This document shows, one piece after another, positions 8,569 to 18,870 of a stretch of 64,000 bases of DNA. Both the position numbers and the translations under genes were made by a program. The notes beneath the pieces were generated by a model. The model worked only from the letters and a program-made list of their open reading frames with translations, was not told the DNA's origin and made no database searches. Source of the stretch: Niveispirillum sp048066115 (GTDB lineage Bacteria; Pseudomonadota; Alphaproteobacteria; Azospirillales; Azospirillaceae); assembly GCF_048066115.1 (NCBI RefSeq), contig NZ_JBLTYX010000003.1, positions 398,475 through 462,474 of the forward strand. Reading direction: 5' to 3'. Position 1 is the first letter of the stretch; each line of letters opens with the position of its first letter.

Positions 8569-11424
8569 ATGAGCGAGATCGTTCCCTTTCGCCGGCCCGG
8601 TGCCGCTTCGGCGTCGGATGCGGTGGCACCGTTGCGCACGGCCCCGCCGCGCCTGCTGCTGCCCGATGCGCCGGCCATCGTGGTGGGGGCACGCGGCGTC
8701 ACCTGGATGACGCCCGATGGCGAGGTGGAGCTGATCCCGCATGACGAGGCGGCCTATCGCCTGCGTCACCAGAACGTGATCCTGGCCCATGCCCGCGCCG
8801 TGGGGCGGCGGTTGAAGACGGAGCGGCTGGCCGATCCGTTCGACGTGCTGGAACTGTTCGCCTTCGTGCGGCCCGCCCGCTTCTGTCTGCCCACGCCCAA
8901 GGGGTTGGCCGAGGCCACGGGGCAGCCGGTGCCGGGCGATCCGGAGGCGGAGGCCCTGTCGCTGATCGACAGTGCCTCCGCGCTCTTGTCGGAACTGGCG
9001 GAGAACAACCGGCCGGAGCCCGATGGCGAGAAACGCAAGCAGCCGCGCGAGCGATCGGACGCCGCCGGCATCGGCTGGTTCATGGGGCAGGCCGGCTGGT
9101 CCTGGGCGCCGTCGGTGATGGCGGCGCTGGGCCTGCCGCACGGGCCGGGCGACGGGCGGGCGCGGCGTGGGTTGATGATCTGGAACCACCTGAAGGAATG
9201 GCAGGCCGAGGCGCCGGAGCCGCCGCCCGGCCATATCCCGGTGGAACCTGCGGAGGCGCGCTGGCGTCTGGCCGAACTGGTGGGCAGCGGGGCGGCGGCG
9301 GAGCCCCGGCCGCAGCAGGCCGATTATGCCAGTGCCGTCTCCACCGCCTTCACGCCGCGCGATGAACAGGGCGTGCCGCGCGTCGTGCTGGCGGAGGCCG
9401 GGACGGGCGTCGGCAAGACATTGGGCTATCTGGCGCCGGCCACGGTCTGGGCGGAGAAGAATAACGGTCCCGTTTGGATATCAACCTATACGAGACAGTT
9501 GCAGCAGCAGATCGACAAGGAACTGGACCGGCTGCATCCCGACCCGGCGGTGAAGGCCAAGCGGGTGGTGGTGCGCAAGGGGCGGGAGAATTACCTGTGC
9601 CTGCTGAACCTGGAGGAAGCGGCCAATATCGCCCATACCCAGCCGGCCTATGCCAGTGCCATCGGCCTGATGGCGCGCTGGGCGGCGGCGACCCGTGACG
9701 GCGACATGGCCGGCGGCGATTTTCCCGGCTGGCTGGTCGATATATTGGGCAAGGGTCGCACGCTGGGGCTGGCCGACCGGCGGGGGGAATGCGTTTATAA
9801 TGCCTGCGCCCATTATACCCGCTGCTTCATCGAGAAATCGGTCCGCCGCGCCCGCAAGGCCGACATCGTCGTCGCCAACCATGCGCTGGTCATGGTGCAG
9901 GCCGCACTGGGTGGCGGAGACGATGCCTATGTGCCCACGCGGTACGTGTTCGATGAGGGGCATCATGTGTTCGACGCCGCCGACAATGCCTTCGCCGGGC
10001 ATCTGACGGCAGCGGAAGCGGCCGAGCTGCGCCGCTGGTTGTTGGGCGCGGAAGTATCGGGTCGCAGCCGGGCGCGGGGCCTGCGCCGCCGGGTGGAGGA
10101 CCTTGTCGGTGGTGACAAGGCATCGCTGGAACTTTTGCAGGAGATTCAGCAAGCGGCCCAAATCCTGCCCGGGGAGGCCTGGTCGCAGCGCATCCATGGC
10201 GGGGAGACCAAGGGGCCGCTGGAGGCGTTCCTGGTGGCCGTGCGCGGTCAGGTCTATGCCCGCGCCCAGGGCGTGGACAATCCCTACAGCCTGGAGACCG
10301 ATTGCAAGCCGGTGGCCGACGGCATGCTGGATCTGGCCGACGACCTGGACATCGCGCTCTTAAAGCTGGCCACGCCGCTGGAGAAGCTGGCCGACCGGCT
10401 GGTCGAGATGCTGGACGAGGAAAGCGACGAGCTGGAGGCCGAAACCCGCCGCCGCATGGACAGTGTGGCGCGGGCCTGCAAGCGCCGGGCGCAGAACGAA
10501 GTCAATGGCTGGCGTCTGATGTTGCAAAGCCTGAAGGCCGAGACGCCGCGCAAATTCGTCGACTGGTTCGGGGTGGAACGGCTGGAGGGGCGCGACTTCG
10601 ATCTGGGCATGTATCGCCACTGGGTGGACCCCACCATCCCGTTCGCCGACACGGTGGGCACCGCCGCCCATGGTCTGGTCCTGACCAGCGCCACCCTGAC
10701 CGACGGTACCGGCGATGTGGAACAGGATTGGCAGGCGGCCCACCTGCGCACCGGCACCGTCCATATGGGTGCGCTGCCGTTGCGCGCCGCCGTGCCCAGC
10801 CCCTTCGACTATGCCAGCCAGACGCGCGTGCTGGTGGTCAATGATGTGCGCAAGGATGATCTGGGGCAGGTGGCGGCGGCTTACCGCGAGCTGTTCCTGG
10901 CCGCGGGCGGCGGCGGCCTGGGCCTGTTCACCGCCATCCAGCGGCTGCGCGGCGTGCATGAGCGCATCGCCGAGCCGCTGGAGGAAGCGGGTATTCCATT
11001 GCTGGCCCAGCATCTGGACGGCATGGATGTGCCGACCCTGGTCGATATCTTCCGGGGAGAGGAGGATGCCTGCCTGCTGGGCACCGATGCGGTGCGCGAC
11101 GGGGTCGATGTGCCGGGCCGGTCCCTGCGCCTGATCGTCTTCGACCGCGTGCCCTGGCCCCGGCCCGATATCCTGCACAAGGCGCGGCGTAATTATTTCG
11201 ACAAGATCGCCGCACGGCGCGGCTTTGACGACATGATCACCCGCCTGCGCCTGCGTCAGGCGTTCGGCCGGCTGGTACGCCGCGCCGATGATCAGGGGGT
11301 GTTCGTGCTGCTGGACCCGATGATGCCGTCACGTCTGGTCGGCGCCTTCCCCGAGGGGGTAGAGGTGCGCAAGGTCGGTCTGGCCGAGGCCGTGCGGGTG
11401 ACGCGGGGGTTCTTGCAGCCGTAG
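8569..11424 (+). CDS. DinG/XPD-family ATP-dependent DNA helicase
   Basis: A 951-residue superfamily 2 helicase. Walker A EAGTGVGKT lies at about 276-284 and the DEAH-type box DEGHH at about 462. The four Cys expected to hold an XPD-type [4Fe-4S] cluster are at about 344, 408, 413 and 419 (YLC ... GECVYNACAHYTRC). The C-terminal helicase domain (ATDAVRDGVDVPG, then LRLRQAFGRLVRR) is complete. The first 240 residues include DPFDVLELFAFVRP, reminiscent of the exonuclease-like N-terminus of some DinG proteins, but no intact DEDD set is visible. The likely role is unwinding damaged or R-loop DNA. A TATACT box 8 bases before the ATG hints at a very short leader. Confidence 0.9.
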   Translation: MSEIVPFRRPGAASASDAVAPLRTAPPRLLLPDAPAIVVGARGVTWMTPDGEVELIPHDEAAYRLRHQNVILAHARAVGRRLKTERLADPFDVLELFAFVRPARFCLPTPKGLAEATGQPVPGDPEAEALSLIDSASALLSELAENNRPEPDGEKRKQPRERSDAAGIGWFMGQAGWSWAPSVMAALGLPHGPGDGRARRGLMIWNHLKEWQAEAPEPPPGHIPVEPAEARWRLAELVGSGAAAEPRPQQADYASAVSTAFTPRDEQGVPRVVLAEAGTGVGKTLGYLAPATVWAEKNNGPVWISTYTRQLQQQIDKELDRLHPDPAVKAKRVVVRKGRENYLCLLNLEEAANIAHTQPAYASAIGLMARWAAATRDGDMAGGDFPGWLVDILGKGRTLGLADRRGECVYNACAHYTRCFIEKSVRRARKADIVVANHALVMVQAALGGGDDAYVPTRYVFDEGHHVFDAADNAFAGHLTAAEAAELRRWLLGAEVSGRSRARGLRRRVEDLVGGDKASLELLQEIQQAAQILPGEAWSQRIHGGETKGPLEAFLVAVRGQVYARAQGVDNPYSLETDCKPVADGMLDLADDLDIALLKLATPLEKLADRLVEMLDEESDELEAETRRRMDSVARACKRRAQNEVNGWRLMLQSLKAETPRKFVDWFGVERLEGRDFDLGMYRHWVDPTIPFADTVGTAAHGLVLTSATLTDGTGDVEQDWQAAHLRTGTVHMGALPLRAAVPSPFDYASQTRVLVVNDVRKDDLGQVAAAYRELFLAAGGGGLGLFTAIQRLRGVHERIAEPLEEAGIPLLAQHLDGMDVPTLVDIFRGEEDACLLGTDAVRDGVDVPGRSLRLIVFDRVPWPRPDILHKARRNYFDKIAARRGFDDMITRLRLRQAFGRLVRRADDQGVFVLLDPMMPSRLVGAFPEGVEVRKVGLAEAVRVTRGFLQP

Positions 11425-11425
11425 G

Positions 11426-11581
11426 TTATGGCTTGCGCGAAAAGGCCGCGGCGCCACGCATCTGCCGTTCCAGGTCCCGGATGCGTTCGGCCTGCTTGGC
11501 CTGCCGGCGCTGTTCGTCCGATTGGCCTTCCGTCGTCACGATCCGCCGGTTGCCGTCCTCTTCCCGATCACCATTGTCCAT
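11426..11581 (-). CDS. small hypothetical protein, charged coil
   Basis: A 51-residue protein, convergent with the helicase gene (1-bp gap). It is extremely polar: MDNGDREEDGNRRIV, then an amphipathic EQRRQAKQAERIRDLERQM stretch that should form a short coiled coil. The start at 11581 is preceded by GGTGGGA. No family recognised. Support comes from biased but protein-like composition and the helix pattern, not from homology. Confidence 0.5.
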   Translation of the reverse strand: MDNGDREEDGNRRIVTTEGQSDEQRRQAKQAERIRDLERQMRGAAAFSRKP

Positions 11582-11719
11582 ACCACTGTCCCACCCGAAA
11601 ATACCCCCGCCACGGATCAAGTTTCAGTCAGCTTGCCGGGGGTGGCAATCCGCCTCATTCACATGGCTGGCGTCAAAGTGTCGCGGAGCCGACACCGAAC
11701 CGCAACAAACAGATGCACA

Positions 11720-11737
11720 CATAAAGATATCTTTATG
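11720..11737. promoter_or_regulatory. perfect 18-bp palindrome upstream of ahcY (probable operator)
   Basis: CATAAAGATATCTTTATG is a perfect palindrome in an AT-rich patch about 120 bp before ahcY. ArsR-family regulators of the S-adenosylhomocysteine/methionine regulon (SahR type) are known to bind palindromes upstream of such genes, so this is the likely operator; the match to a specific consensus is from memory and unverified. Confidence 0.6.
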
Positions 11738-11859
11738 CTTGCCCCATATCGCTCCGCCTGATACATCCTGCGCCAGATGCGGCAGCCATCATGGCCTGCC
11801 GCTGGTTGCGTTTTCGTAAACCCCATTGGGGTCGCGCCCCGGCGCGACAGGGAGCCATC
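11738..11859 (+). promoter_or_regulatory. structured ahcY leader
   Basis: The 120-base leader can form three hairpins: GCGGCAGCCAT with ATGGCCTGCCGC, CCCCATTGGGG, and GTCGCGCC with GGCGCGAC just before the AGGGAG ribosome site. The last hairpin is close enough to the ribosome site to affect translation. The characteristic SAH-riboswitch core was looked for and not seen. Confidence 0.35.
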
Positions 11860-13155
<1,296 letters not shown>

Positions 13156-13182
13156 TATCGGCCCTTTTCGGGCTGATAAGCG

Positions 13183-13217
13183 AACCCCCGCCGGGCGACC
13201 GGCGGGGGTTTTGTTTT
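13183..13217 (+). terminator. intrinsic terminator after ahcY
   Basis: A 12-bp stem AACCCCCGCCGG / CCGGCGGGGGTT with a GCGA loop, followed by TTGTTTT, 28 bases after the ahcY stop. It abuts the convergent binding-protein gene. Confidence 0.9.
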
Positions 13218-14187
13218 ATGGCTTGGGTAGGAAGGTGAAATCCACGCCTTGGCGCCAGTCGATGCCGGGCTTGTAGATGCCCAGCGTCACCATCTGCCTG
13301 GTGAATTCTTCCCAGCGTTCGGGCGTCATCACCCCGATACCCCGCGTCAGCGCATCGCCGCTTTCCACCAACCCATAGGCGATCATCTTGTCGCGCGCGA
13401 AGGCCAGCGCCTCATCGTCCATTTCCGGATTGTCGCGTTTGATCAGGGCATTGGCGGCGGTGGGGTCGCCGTGGAGATACTGTTTCCAGCCTTCGATCGA
13501 CGCTTCCACGAAGGCGCGCACGATTTCCGGGCGTTTGGACGCCAGTTCCTTGCGCACCATGATCGTGGCGGCATAGGACAGGTAGCCGTCATCGGCCAGC
13601 AGGAAGACCTTGGGTTTGGCTCCGCCCTTCAGCGCCGTCAGCGGTTCCGAGGTCGCATAGCCCTGCTGGATGGCGCCCTTGTTCACCAGGAACGGGGCGA
13701 TGTTGAAGGTGTATTTGCGGATCTGCGCATCCTCGAACCCGTAGCGGGATTTCAGGTAGCGCCAGATCGTGTGCACCGTGGGATCGCCGATGGCGATGGG
13801 CTTGCCCTTCATGTCGGCCAGATTGTTCACGTCCGGCCGGTCGTGCGACATCAGGATCACGGGGTCCTTCTGGAACAGGGCGGCCACTGTCACCACGGGG
13901 GCACCCGCCTCCACCAGATTCAAGGTGAAATAGCCGTTGGACCCCATGGCGGCATCGATGGCGCCGGCGGCCAGCAATTGCTGCGGGTCCATGCCCACAC
14001 CGCCCTGGCGCAGGGTGACGTCCAGGCCGCGCGCCTTGTAAAGCCCGGCGGCCAATGCCTGATAGAAGCCGCCATGTTCGGCCTGGGCGCGCCAGTCGGT
14101 GGCGAAAACCAGCTTCTCCTGCGCGCTTGCCGGCAGGACCAGGGCGGCAAGACCCAGACAGAGCAATGCGAATTGACGGCGCAGCAT
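13216..14187 (-). CDS. ABC-type substrate-binding protein, NMT1/ThiY-like
   Basis: A 323-residue periplasmic binding protein with signal peptide LLCLGLAALVLPASAQ (about 8-23). The start of the mature domain (KLVFATDWRAQAEHGGFYQALAAGLY) and GAIDAAMGSNGYF are typical of the NMT1/THI5-like group that binds pyrimidine thiamin precursors, and of related taurine/nitrate binders. No ABC permease or ATPase gene is nearby, so it is an orphan component here. A pyrimidine-like ligand is an inference from family resemblance only. Confidence 0.85.
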   Translation of the reverse strand: MLRRQFALLCLGLAALVLPASAQEKLVFATDWRAQAEHGGFYQALAAGLYKARGLDVTLRQGGVGMDPQQLLAAGAIDAAMGSNGYFTLNLVEAGAPVVTVAALFQKDPVILMSHDRPDVNNLADMKGKPIAIGDPTVHTIWRYLKSRYGFEDAQIRKYTFNIAPFLVNKGAIQQGYATSEPLTALKGGAKPKVFLLADDGYLSYAATIMVRKELASKRPEIVRAFVEASIEGWKQYLHGDPTAANALIKRDNPEMDDEALAFARDKMIAYGLVESGDALTRGIGVMTPERWEEFTRQMVTLGIYKPGIDWRQGVDFTFLPKP

Positions 14188-14248
14188 TCAAGGTCCCCCG
14201 GCCATTTGATCCTCCCCAACTTACGGGAGGGGCCGGGCAGGGTGCAAG

Positions 14249-14806
14249 TTACTGCCCGCCGCCGTTGGCCCCGCCGCTCTTGGCGCGATAGGCACGCAGT
14301 TGCACGTTGAAGCGTTCGGCGAAGATCTGCATGGCAGTGACGGTCAGGTCATACTGCTGGATCAGCGCCAGATATTCCTGGCCGGAGATGCGGTTCAGCG
14401 AGGCCTTGACCAGCTTGTCCAGGCAGACATTGAAGGCTTCCGATTCCGTGACATAGGTCTTCACGGCCACCTGCGCCTCGCGCATCTGCGCATCGGTGGC
14501 GGTCTTGCCATCGGGCAGCTTGCCCGGCGCCTTGGGGCGGGTGCAGCCCGGGGCGGCAGCCGCAGCGGCCTTGGCCCGTTCATCCTGCTGCTTCACCACG
14601 TCGCCCATGGTCGGCATGTTGGCGGCAGAGGGCAGCTGCACCGACGGGGCGGCCTGCGTGGCCGGGCGGGCGGGTTGCTCGGCCTGTTTGACGATATCGC
14701 CCATGGTGGGGCCGACAGGGCGCGCGGTGTCCTGATTGGCGGCCAGCGCCGGCAGGACGGTCAGCGTCAGGGAAGCGGCGAACAGGGAACGGATCAGCAG
14801 GGACAT
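14249..14806 (-). CDS. periplasmic hypothetical protein with duplicated PTMGD(I/V)VKQ motif
   Basis: A 185-residue protein with a clear signal peptide (LFAASLTLTVLPALAA). The mature N-terminus contains two copies of PTMGDxVKQ about 32 residues apart within an Ala/Pro/Gln-rich linker. A C-terminal helical domain of about 90 residues has two Cys (PGCTRPK and FNVCLDKL) that could pair. No named family recognised. It is divergent from murI across about 130 bp and lies about 60 bp from the binding-protein gene on the same strand, so cotranscription with that gene is possible. Confidence 0.7.
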   Translation of the reverse strand: MSLLIRSLFAASLTLTVLPALAANQDTARPVGPTMGDIVKQAEQPARPATQAAPSVQLPSAANMPTMGDVVKQQDERAKAAAAAAPGCTRPKAPGKLPDGKTATDAQMREAQVAVKTYVTESEAFNVCLDKLVKASLNRISGQEYLALIQQYDLTVTAMQIFAERFNVQLRAYRAKSGGANGGGQ

Positions 14807-14939
14807 GGGACGCGAACGCTCCAGCGCGGGGCCTAACTATGGTCGCGGAGTTAGGCACAGCGCGCGCCGGCTTGCAAGCGGCGGAAATGCCCTTTCATCG
14901 CCCCAAACCCGTGCTAAACAGCGCATACAGGTTTCGGGG

Positions 14940-15788
14940 ATGGGTTTTCGAATGATCGGCGTGTTTGATTCGGGTCATGGCGGGCTGACGGTGCTGCGCG
15001 CCCTGCATCAAAGCCTGCCCGCGCACGATTTCCTTTATCTGGGCGACCATGCCGACGCGCCCTATGGCGACCGTCCGCCGGAAGAGATCTACCACCTGAC
15101 CCTGGCCGGCATGTCGCGCCTGTTCGAACGCGGCGCGCGGCTGATCATCGTCGCCTGTAACACCGCCTCGGCCGTGGCGCTGCGCCGGCTGCAACAGACT
15201 TGGCTGGACCATGCCTGGCCCGGACGCCGCGTGCTGGGTGTGCTGGTGCCCATGGTAGAGGCGGTGACGGGTGTGCCCTGGATGGCGGACGTGGCCGCCA
15301 GCCGTCAGGCGGGGGAGGCGCGGACCATCGGCATCTTCGCCACCAGCCGCACGGTGGATAGCGGCGCCTATCCGCGCGAGATCGCGGCGCGGGCGCCGGA
15401 GGTAAGGGTGGTGCAGCAGGCCTGCCCCGAACTGGTCCCGCTGATCGAACATGACGCGTCGCGTATCCAGCTTGAGGATGCGGTGCGCCGCTATGTCGAT
15501 GGGCTGATGATCCAGCTGGACGGGGTGGTGCCGCAGGCGGTGATGCTGGGCTGCACCCATTATCCGCTGGTGGCCGACCTGTTCATCGCCAACCTGCCGG
15601 CGGGGGTGGAAGTGCTGTCGCAACCCGACCTGACGGCCAAGAGCCTGCGCGCCTATCTGGACCGCCACCCGGAATTCGACCAGCCCGGCCGGGGTGAGGT
15701 GAAATTCATCACCACCGGCGATGCGGACCGGATCACCACACTCGCCACCCGCTTCTTCGGCAAGCCGGCCCGGTTCGAGCGGGTGTGA
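14940..15788 (+). CDS. murI: glutamate racemase
   Basis: About 282 residues. Converts L- to D-glutamate for peptidoglycan. FDSGHGG carries the catalytic-site Asp/Ser, VACNTAS the first catalytic Cys and GCTHYPL the second Cys with its His, so the enzyme should be active. The start is either ATG 14940 or ATG 14952 (MIGVFDSG); the latter matches the usual family start more closely. The 3' end leads into a palindromic repeat shared with the 58.6-kb region. Confidence 0.95.
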   Translation: MGFRMIGVFDSGHGGLTVLRALHQSLPAHDFLYLGDHADAPYGDRPPEEIYHLTLAGMSRLFERGARLIIVACNTASAVALRRLQQTWLDHAWPGRRVLGVLVPMVEAVTGVPWMADVAASRQAGEARTIGIFATSRTVDSGAYPREIAARAPEVRVVQQACPELVPLIEHDASRIQLEDAVRRYVDGLMIQLDGVVPQAVMLGCTHYPLVADLFIANLPAGVEVLSQPDLTAKSLRAYLDRHPEFDQPGRGEVKFITTGDADRITTLATRFFGKPARFERV

Positions 15789-15796
15789 CGTTCTTT

Positions 15797-15928
15797 CGCC
15801 CTATCCCGCTTGCGGGAGAGGGAGGGACCCAAGCCGGATGGCTTGGGAGGGAGAGGGAACAACGCCGGATGTTCGGCTGCCACCCTCTCCCTCCCCCATC
15901 AAAGGGGGAGGGCAGGGTAGAGAGGGCG
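15797..15928. repeat. palindromic intergenic repeat, second family, copy 1
   Basis: Starts CGCCCTATCCCGCTTGCGGG, continues with a CCCAAGCC...GGCTTGGG hairpin, a TGTTCGGCTGCCACCCTCTCC block and CTCCCCCATCAAAGGGGGAG. The same series occurs at 58638-58790. It lies between the convergent murI and acyltransferase genes and probably forms a long imperfect stem. Confidence 0.8.
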
Positions 15929-15931
15929 CAT

Positions 15932-18643
15932 TCACTTCCCGAACCGGTAACTCACCTCCACAATCCCGTGATCCTCGGCACTGTCATGCAGGGTGAAGCC
16001 CAGGTCGCGGCACAGGCCCAGCATCCCGGCATTCTCCCGCAGCACCTCGCCGAACACCTCATGGATGCCACGGCTTTGCGCATAGGCCAGGATCTCGCGC
16101 ATCAGGCGCGACCCCAGGCCCTTGCCCTTCATGTCGCTGCGCACCAGCACGGCATATTCGGCCCGTTCATTGTCTGGATCGGCGGTGATGCGGACCACGC
16201 CGAAGATCGGGCCGGGCTGGTCATCCTGCATCTGGTCCGTCGGGATGGCGACCAGCGCCATTTCCCGGTCATAGTCGATCTGGGTCAGGCGGGCCGCCAT
16301 CTGGTGCGACAGGCGGCGCAGCGGCGCGAAGAAGCGCAGGCGCAGATCCTCCACACTGGTGGCGGCGATCATGTCATGGATGGCCGGTTCATCCTCCGGC
16401 CGGATGGGGCGGACCAGGAATTCCCGGCCGGACCGCAGCTGGATGCTGTGCGCCAGCTTCTTAGGGTATGCCCGGATGGCCAGCCGTTTCAGCGACCGTT
16501 CGGTCAGCGGCTTCACCTTGATGCGGCCATCCAGGGCCAGCACCCCGGCCTCGTCGGCATAGAGCGGGTTGATGTCCAGCTCGCTGATTTCCGGGAAATC
16601 GATGATCAGCTGGCTGACCTTGGTCATGGCCAGCGCCACGGCATCCAGGTCAGCACAGGCCATGTGGCGGTACCCGCGCAGCAGCTTGTAGATGCGGGTG
16701 CGCGCCATGGCCTCATGCGCCAGGTTCATGTTGAGCGGCGGCAGGGCCAGGGCCTTGTCGTCCAGCACCTCCACAGCCACACCGCCGGCCCCGAACAGGA
16801 TGACGGGCCCGAACAGCGCATCATCCACCATGCCCAGGATCAGTTCCTGGGCACCCGGCCGGTGCGCCATTTCCTGCACCGTATAGCCTTCGATCCGAGC
16901 CTCGGGCATGGCGCTCCGGATGCGCTCATGCATGGCCTCGGCCTCCGCCCAGACCTGGGTCGGCAGCAGGTTCAGCGATACCCCGCCCATGTCCGACTTG
17001 TGGGTGATGTCGTGGGACAGGATCTTCAGGGCGATGCGCCCGCCGATGCGCTTGGCCGCCCGTTCCGCTTCCGCCGGGGTGGCGGCGATCACGGTCTGCA
17101 CGCAGGGGATGCCATAGGCGCGCAAGACCTCCTTGGCCTCGAACTCCGACAGCCAGCCGCGCCCTTCGGCCAGGGCCTGGTCGATGATCGGGCGGACGGC
17201 GGCCATATCCACATCGAACTGTTCCGGCACGCTGGCCGGCATTTCCATCAGCAGTTCCTGGTTGCGCTTGTACTGCACCAGATGCAGGAAGGCGCGGACC
17301 GCCTGGTTGGGCGTCTGGTAATGCGGGATGCGGGCCTGGTCCAGCAGTTTGCGCGACGGTGCCGCCTGCTGTTCGCCCAGCCAGCTGGCCAGCACGGGCA
17401 GCTTGCGCCCGCCGCCGGCCCGGCTGTTCTGGTCGCGCACCAGATCGGCCACGGCCTGGGCGGCATCGCGCCCGTCGGCCACCGCCGTGGGGCAGTTCAG
17501 CACCAGCACGCCGTCGATGTTCTTGTCGGCCATGACCAGTTTCAGCGCGTCGGCGTAACGCTTGCCGTCGGCATCGCCGATAATATCCACCGGGTTGTCA
17601 TGGCTCCAGGTCGGCGGCAGCACCTTGGACAGGCCCTCCAGCGTCTCCGGCGCCAGCTTGGCCAGCTTGCCGCCGCCGGCGATCAGCGTATCGGTGGCCA
17701 GCACGCCCACGCCACCGCCATTGGTGACGATGGCCAACCGGTCGCCACTGATCTGCACACCGGTGGCCAGCGTCTCCACCGCGGCGAACAACTCGTCCAA
17801 CTCCCCCACGCGCAGCATGCCGGCGCGGCGGAAGGCGGCGTCATAGACGGCATCGGCCCCGGCGAGCGCACCGGTATGCGAACTGGCGGCGCGCGACCCT
17901 TCCTCGCTGCGCCCGGCCTTGATGACGATCACCGGCTTGGACCGGGCGGCGGTGCGGGCGGCGGACATGAATTTGCGCGCACTGGTGATGGCTTCCACAT
18001 AAAGCAGGATGGCCCGCACCGACCCGTCCTGGGCCAGGTAATCCAGCATGTCGCCGAAATCCACGTCGGCCTTGGACCCCAGCGAGACGAGGTGGGAGAA
18101 GCCGATGCCGCGCGGCGTGGCCCAGTCGACGATGCTGGTGACCACGGCTCCCGACTGCGCCACCAGGGCGATGTCGCCCTTCAGCGGCGGCACATGGCAG
18201 AAGCTGGCATTCAGCCCCTGGCCCGGCACCATGATGCCGAGGCAGTTCGGCCCGATGATGCGCAGCAGATGCGGGCGCGCGGCGTCCAGCACGGCCTGCT
18301 GCAACTTCTTGCCCTCTTCCCCCATCTCGCCGAAACCGGCGGTGATGACCACGGCGGCCTTGGTGCCGCGTGCGCCCAGCTCGGCGATCAGGCCCGGCAC
18401 CGTGGCGGGCGGGGTGGCGATGATCGCCAGCTCCGGTGTGATCGGCAGGTCGGAAACCGATGGGTAGGCCAACACCCCCTCGATCGACCGTTCGCGCGGG
18501 TTCACCGGCATGATCGGCCCGTCGAACCCGGCATTGAACAGGTTGCGGGCCACCACCTGGCCCACCGATTTCTCCCGCCGGCTGGCCCCGATCAGGGCGA
18601 CCGATGCGGGCTTGAACAGGCTGTTCAGGTTGCGGATGGTCAT
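15932..18643 (-). CDS. acyl-CoA-synthetase-like / GNAT fusion, Pat-type protein acetyltransferase
   Basis: A 903-residue fusion: an NDP-forming acyl-CoA synthetase core, with CoA-binding domain from residue 1 (SVALIGASRREKSVGQV), succinyl-CoA-ligase-like middle and an ATP-grasp-like segment (about 490-700), followed by a GNAT domain (about 740-903) with the acetyl-CoA loop DMKGKGLGSRLM. This is the layout of Pat/YfiQ, which acetylates lysines including that of acetyl-CoA synthetase. SHTGALAG retains the His phosphorylated in true ADP-forming synthetases. The start at 18643 has GAGGAG five bases upstream; the open frame continues to 18742 without one. Confidence 0.92.
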   Translation of the reverse strand: MTIRNLNSLFKPASVALIGASRREKSVGQVVARNLFNAGFDGPIMPVNPRERSIEGVLAYPSVSDLPITPELAIIATPPATVPGLIAELGARGTKAAVVITAGFGEMGEEGKKLQQAVLDAARPHLLRIIGPNCLGIMVPGQGLNASFCHVPPLKGDIALVAQSGAVVTSIVDWATPRGIGFSHLVSLGSKADVDFGDMLDYLAQDGSVRAILLYVEAITSARKFMSAARTAARSKPVIVIKAGRSEEGSRAASSHTGALAGADAVYDAAFRRAGMLRVGELDELFAAVETLATGVQISGDRLAIVTNGGGVGVLATDTLIAGGGKLAKLAPETLEGLSKVLPPTWSHDNPVDIIGDADGKRYADALKLVMADKNIDGVLVLNCPTAVADGRDAAQAVADLVRDQNSRAGGGRKLPVLASWLGEQQAAPSRKLLDQARIPHYQTPNQAVRAFLHLVQYKRNQELLMEMPASVPEQFDVDMAAVRPIIDQALAEGRGWLSEFEAKEVLRAYGIPCVQTVIAATPAEAERAAKRIGGRIALKILSHDITHKSDMGGVSLNLLPTQVWAEAEAMHERIRSAMPEARIEGYTVQEMAHRPGAQELILGMVDDALFGPVILFGAGGVAVEVLDDKALALPPLNMNLAHEAMARTRIYKLLRGYRHMACADLDAVALAMTKVSQLIIDFPEISELDINPLYADEAGVLALDGRIKVKPLTERSLKRLAIRAYPKKLAHSIQLRSGREFLVRPIRPEDEPAIHDMIAATSVEDLRLRFFAPLRRLSHQMAARLTQIDYDREMALVAIPTDQMQDDQPGPIFGVVRITADPDNERAEYAVLVRSDMKGKGLGSRLMREILAYAQSRGIHEVFGEVLRENAGMLGLCRDLGFTLHDSAEDHGIVEVSYRFGK

Positions 18644-18870
18644 GGGGGCTCCTCGGGCTACGGGGTCATGCCACCCCGGCAGCATGCCAGGAAGCGGCGC
18701 CACCATAAACCGCGACCAAGGACGGGCGATGACATGGGTCAATCGCCCGCATCATTCACCCACGGTTTACATCCTAAGCGGGTGCATTAACTAAGAAATG
18801 CCGTGCCAATACCCGGAAAACGGGTTATCTGGCTTATGACCAATCACCTAACGCTTCGGGAGTATGGGAT

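Noticed and set aside
15785..18790. A 1001-codon plus-strand frame over the acyltransferase fusion gene
   Set aside because: Composition is His/Gln/Gly/Arg-rich and domain-free; the opposite strand encodes an unmistakable fusion enzyme.
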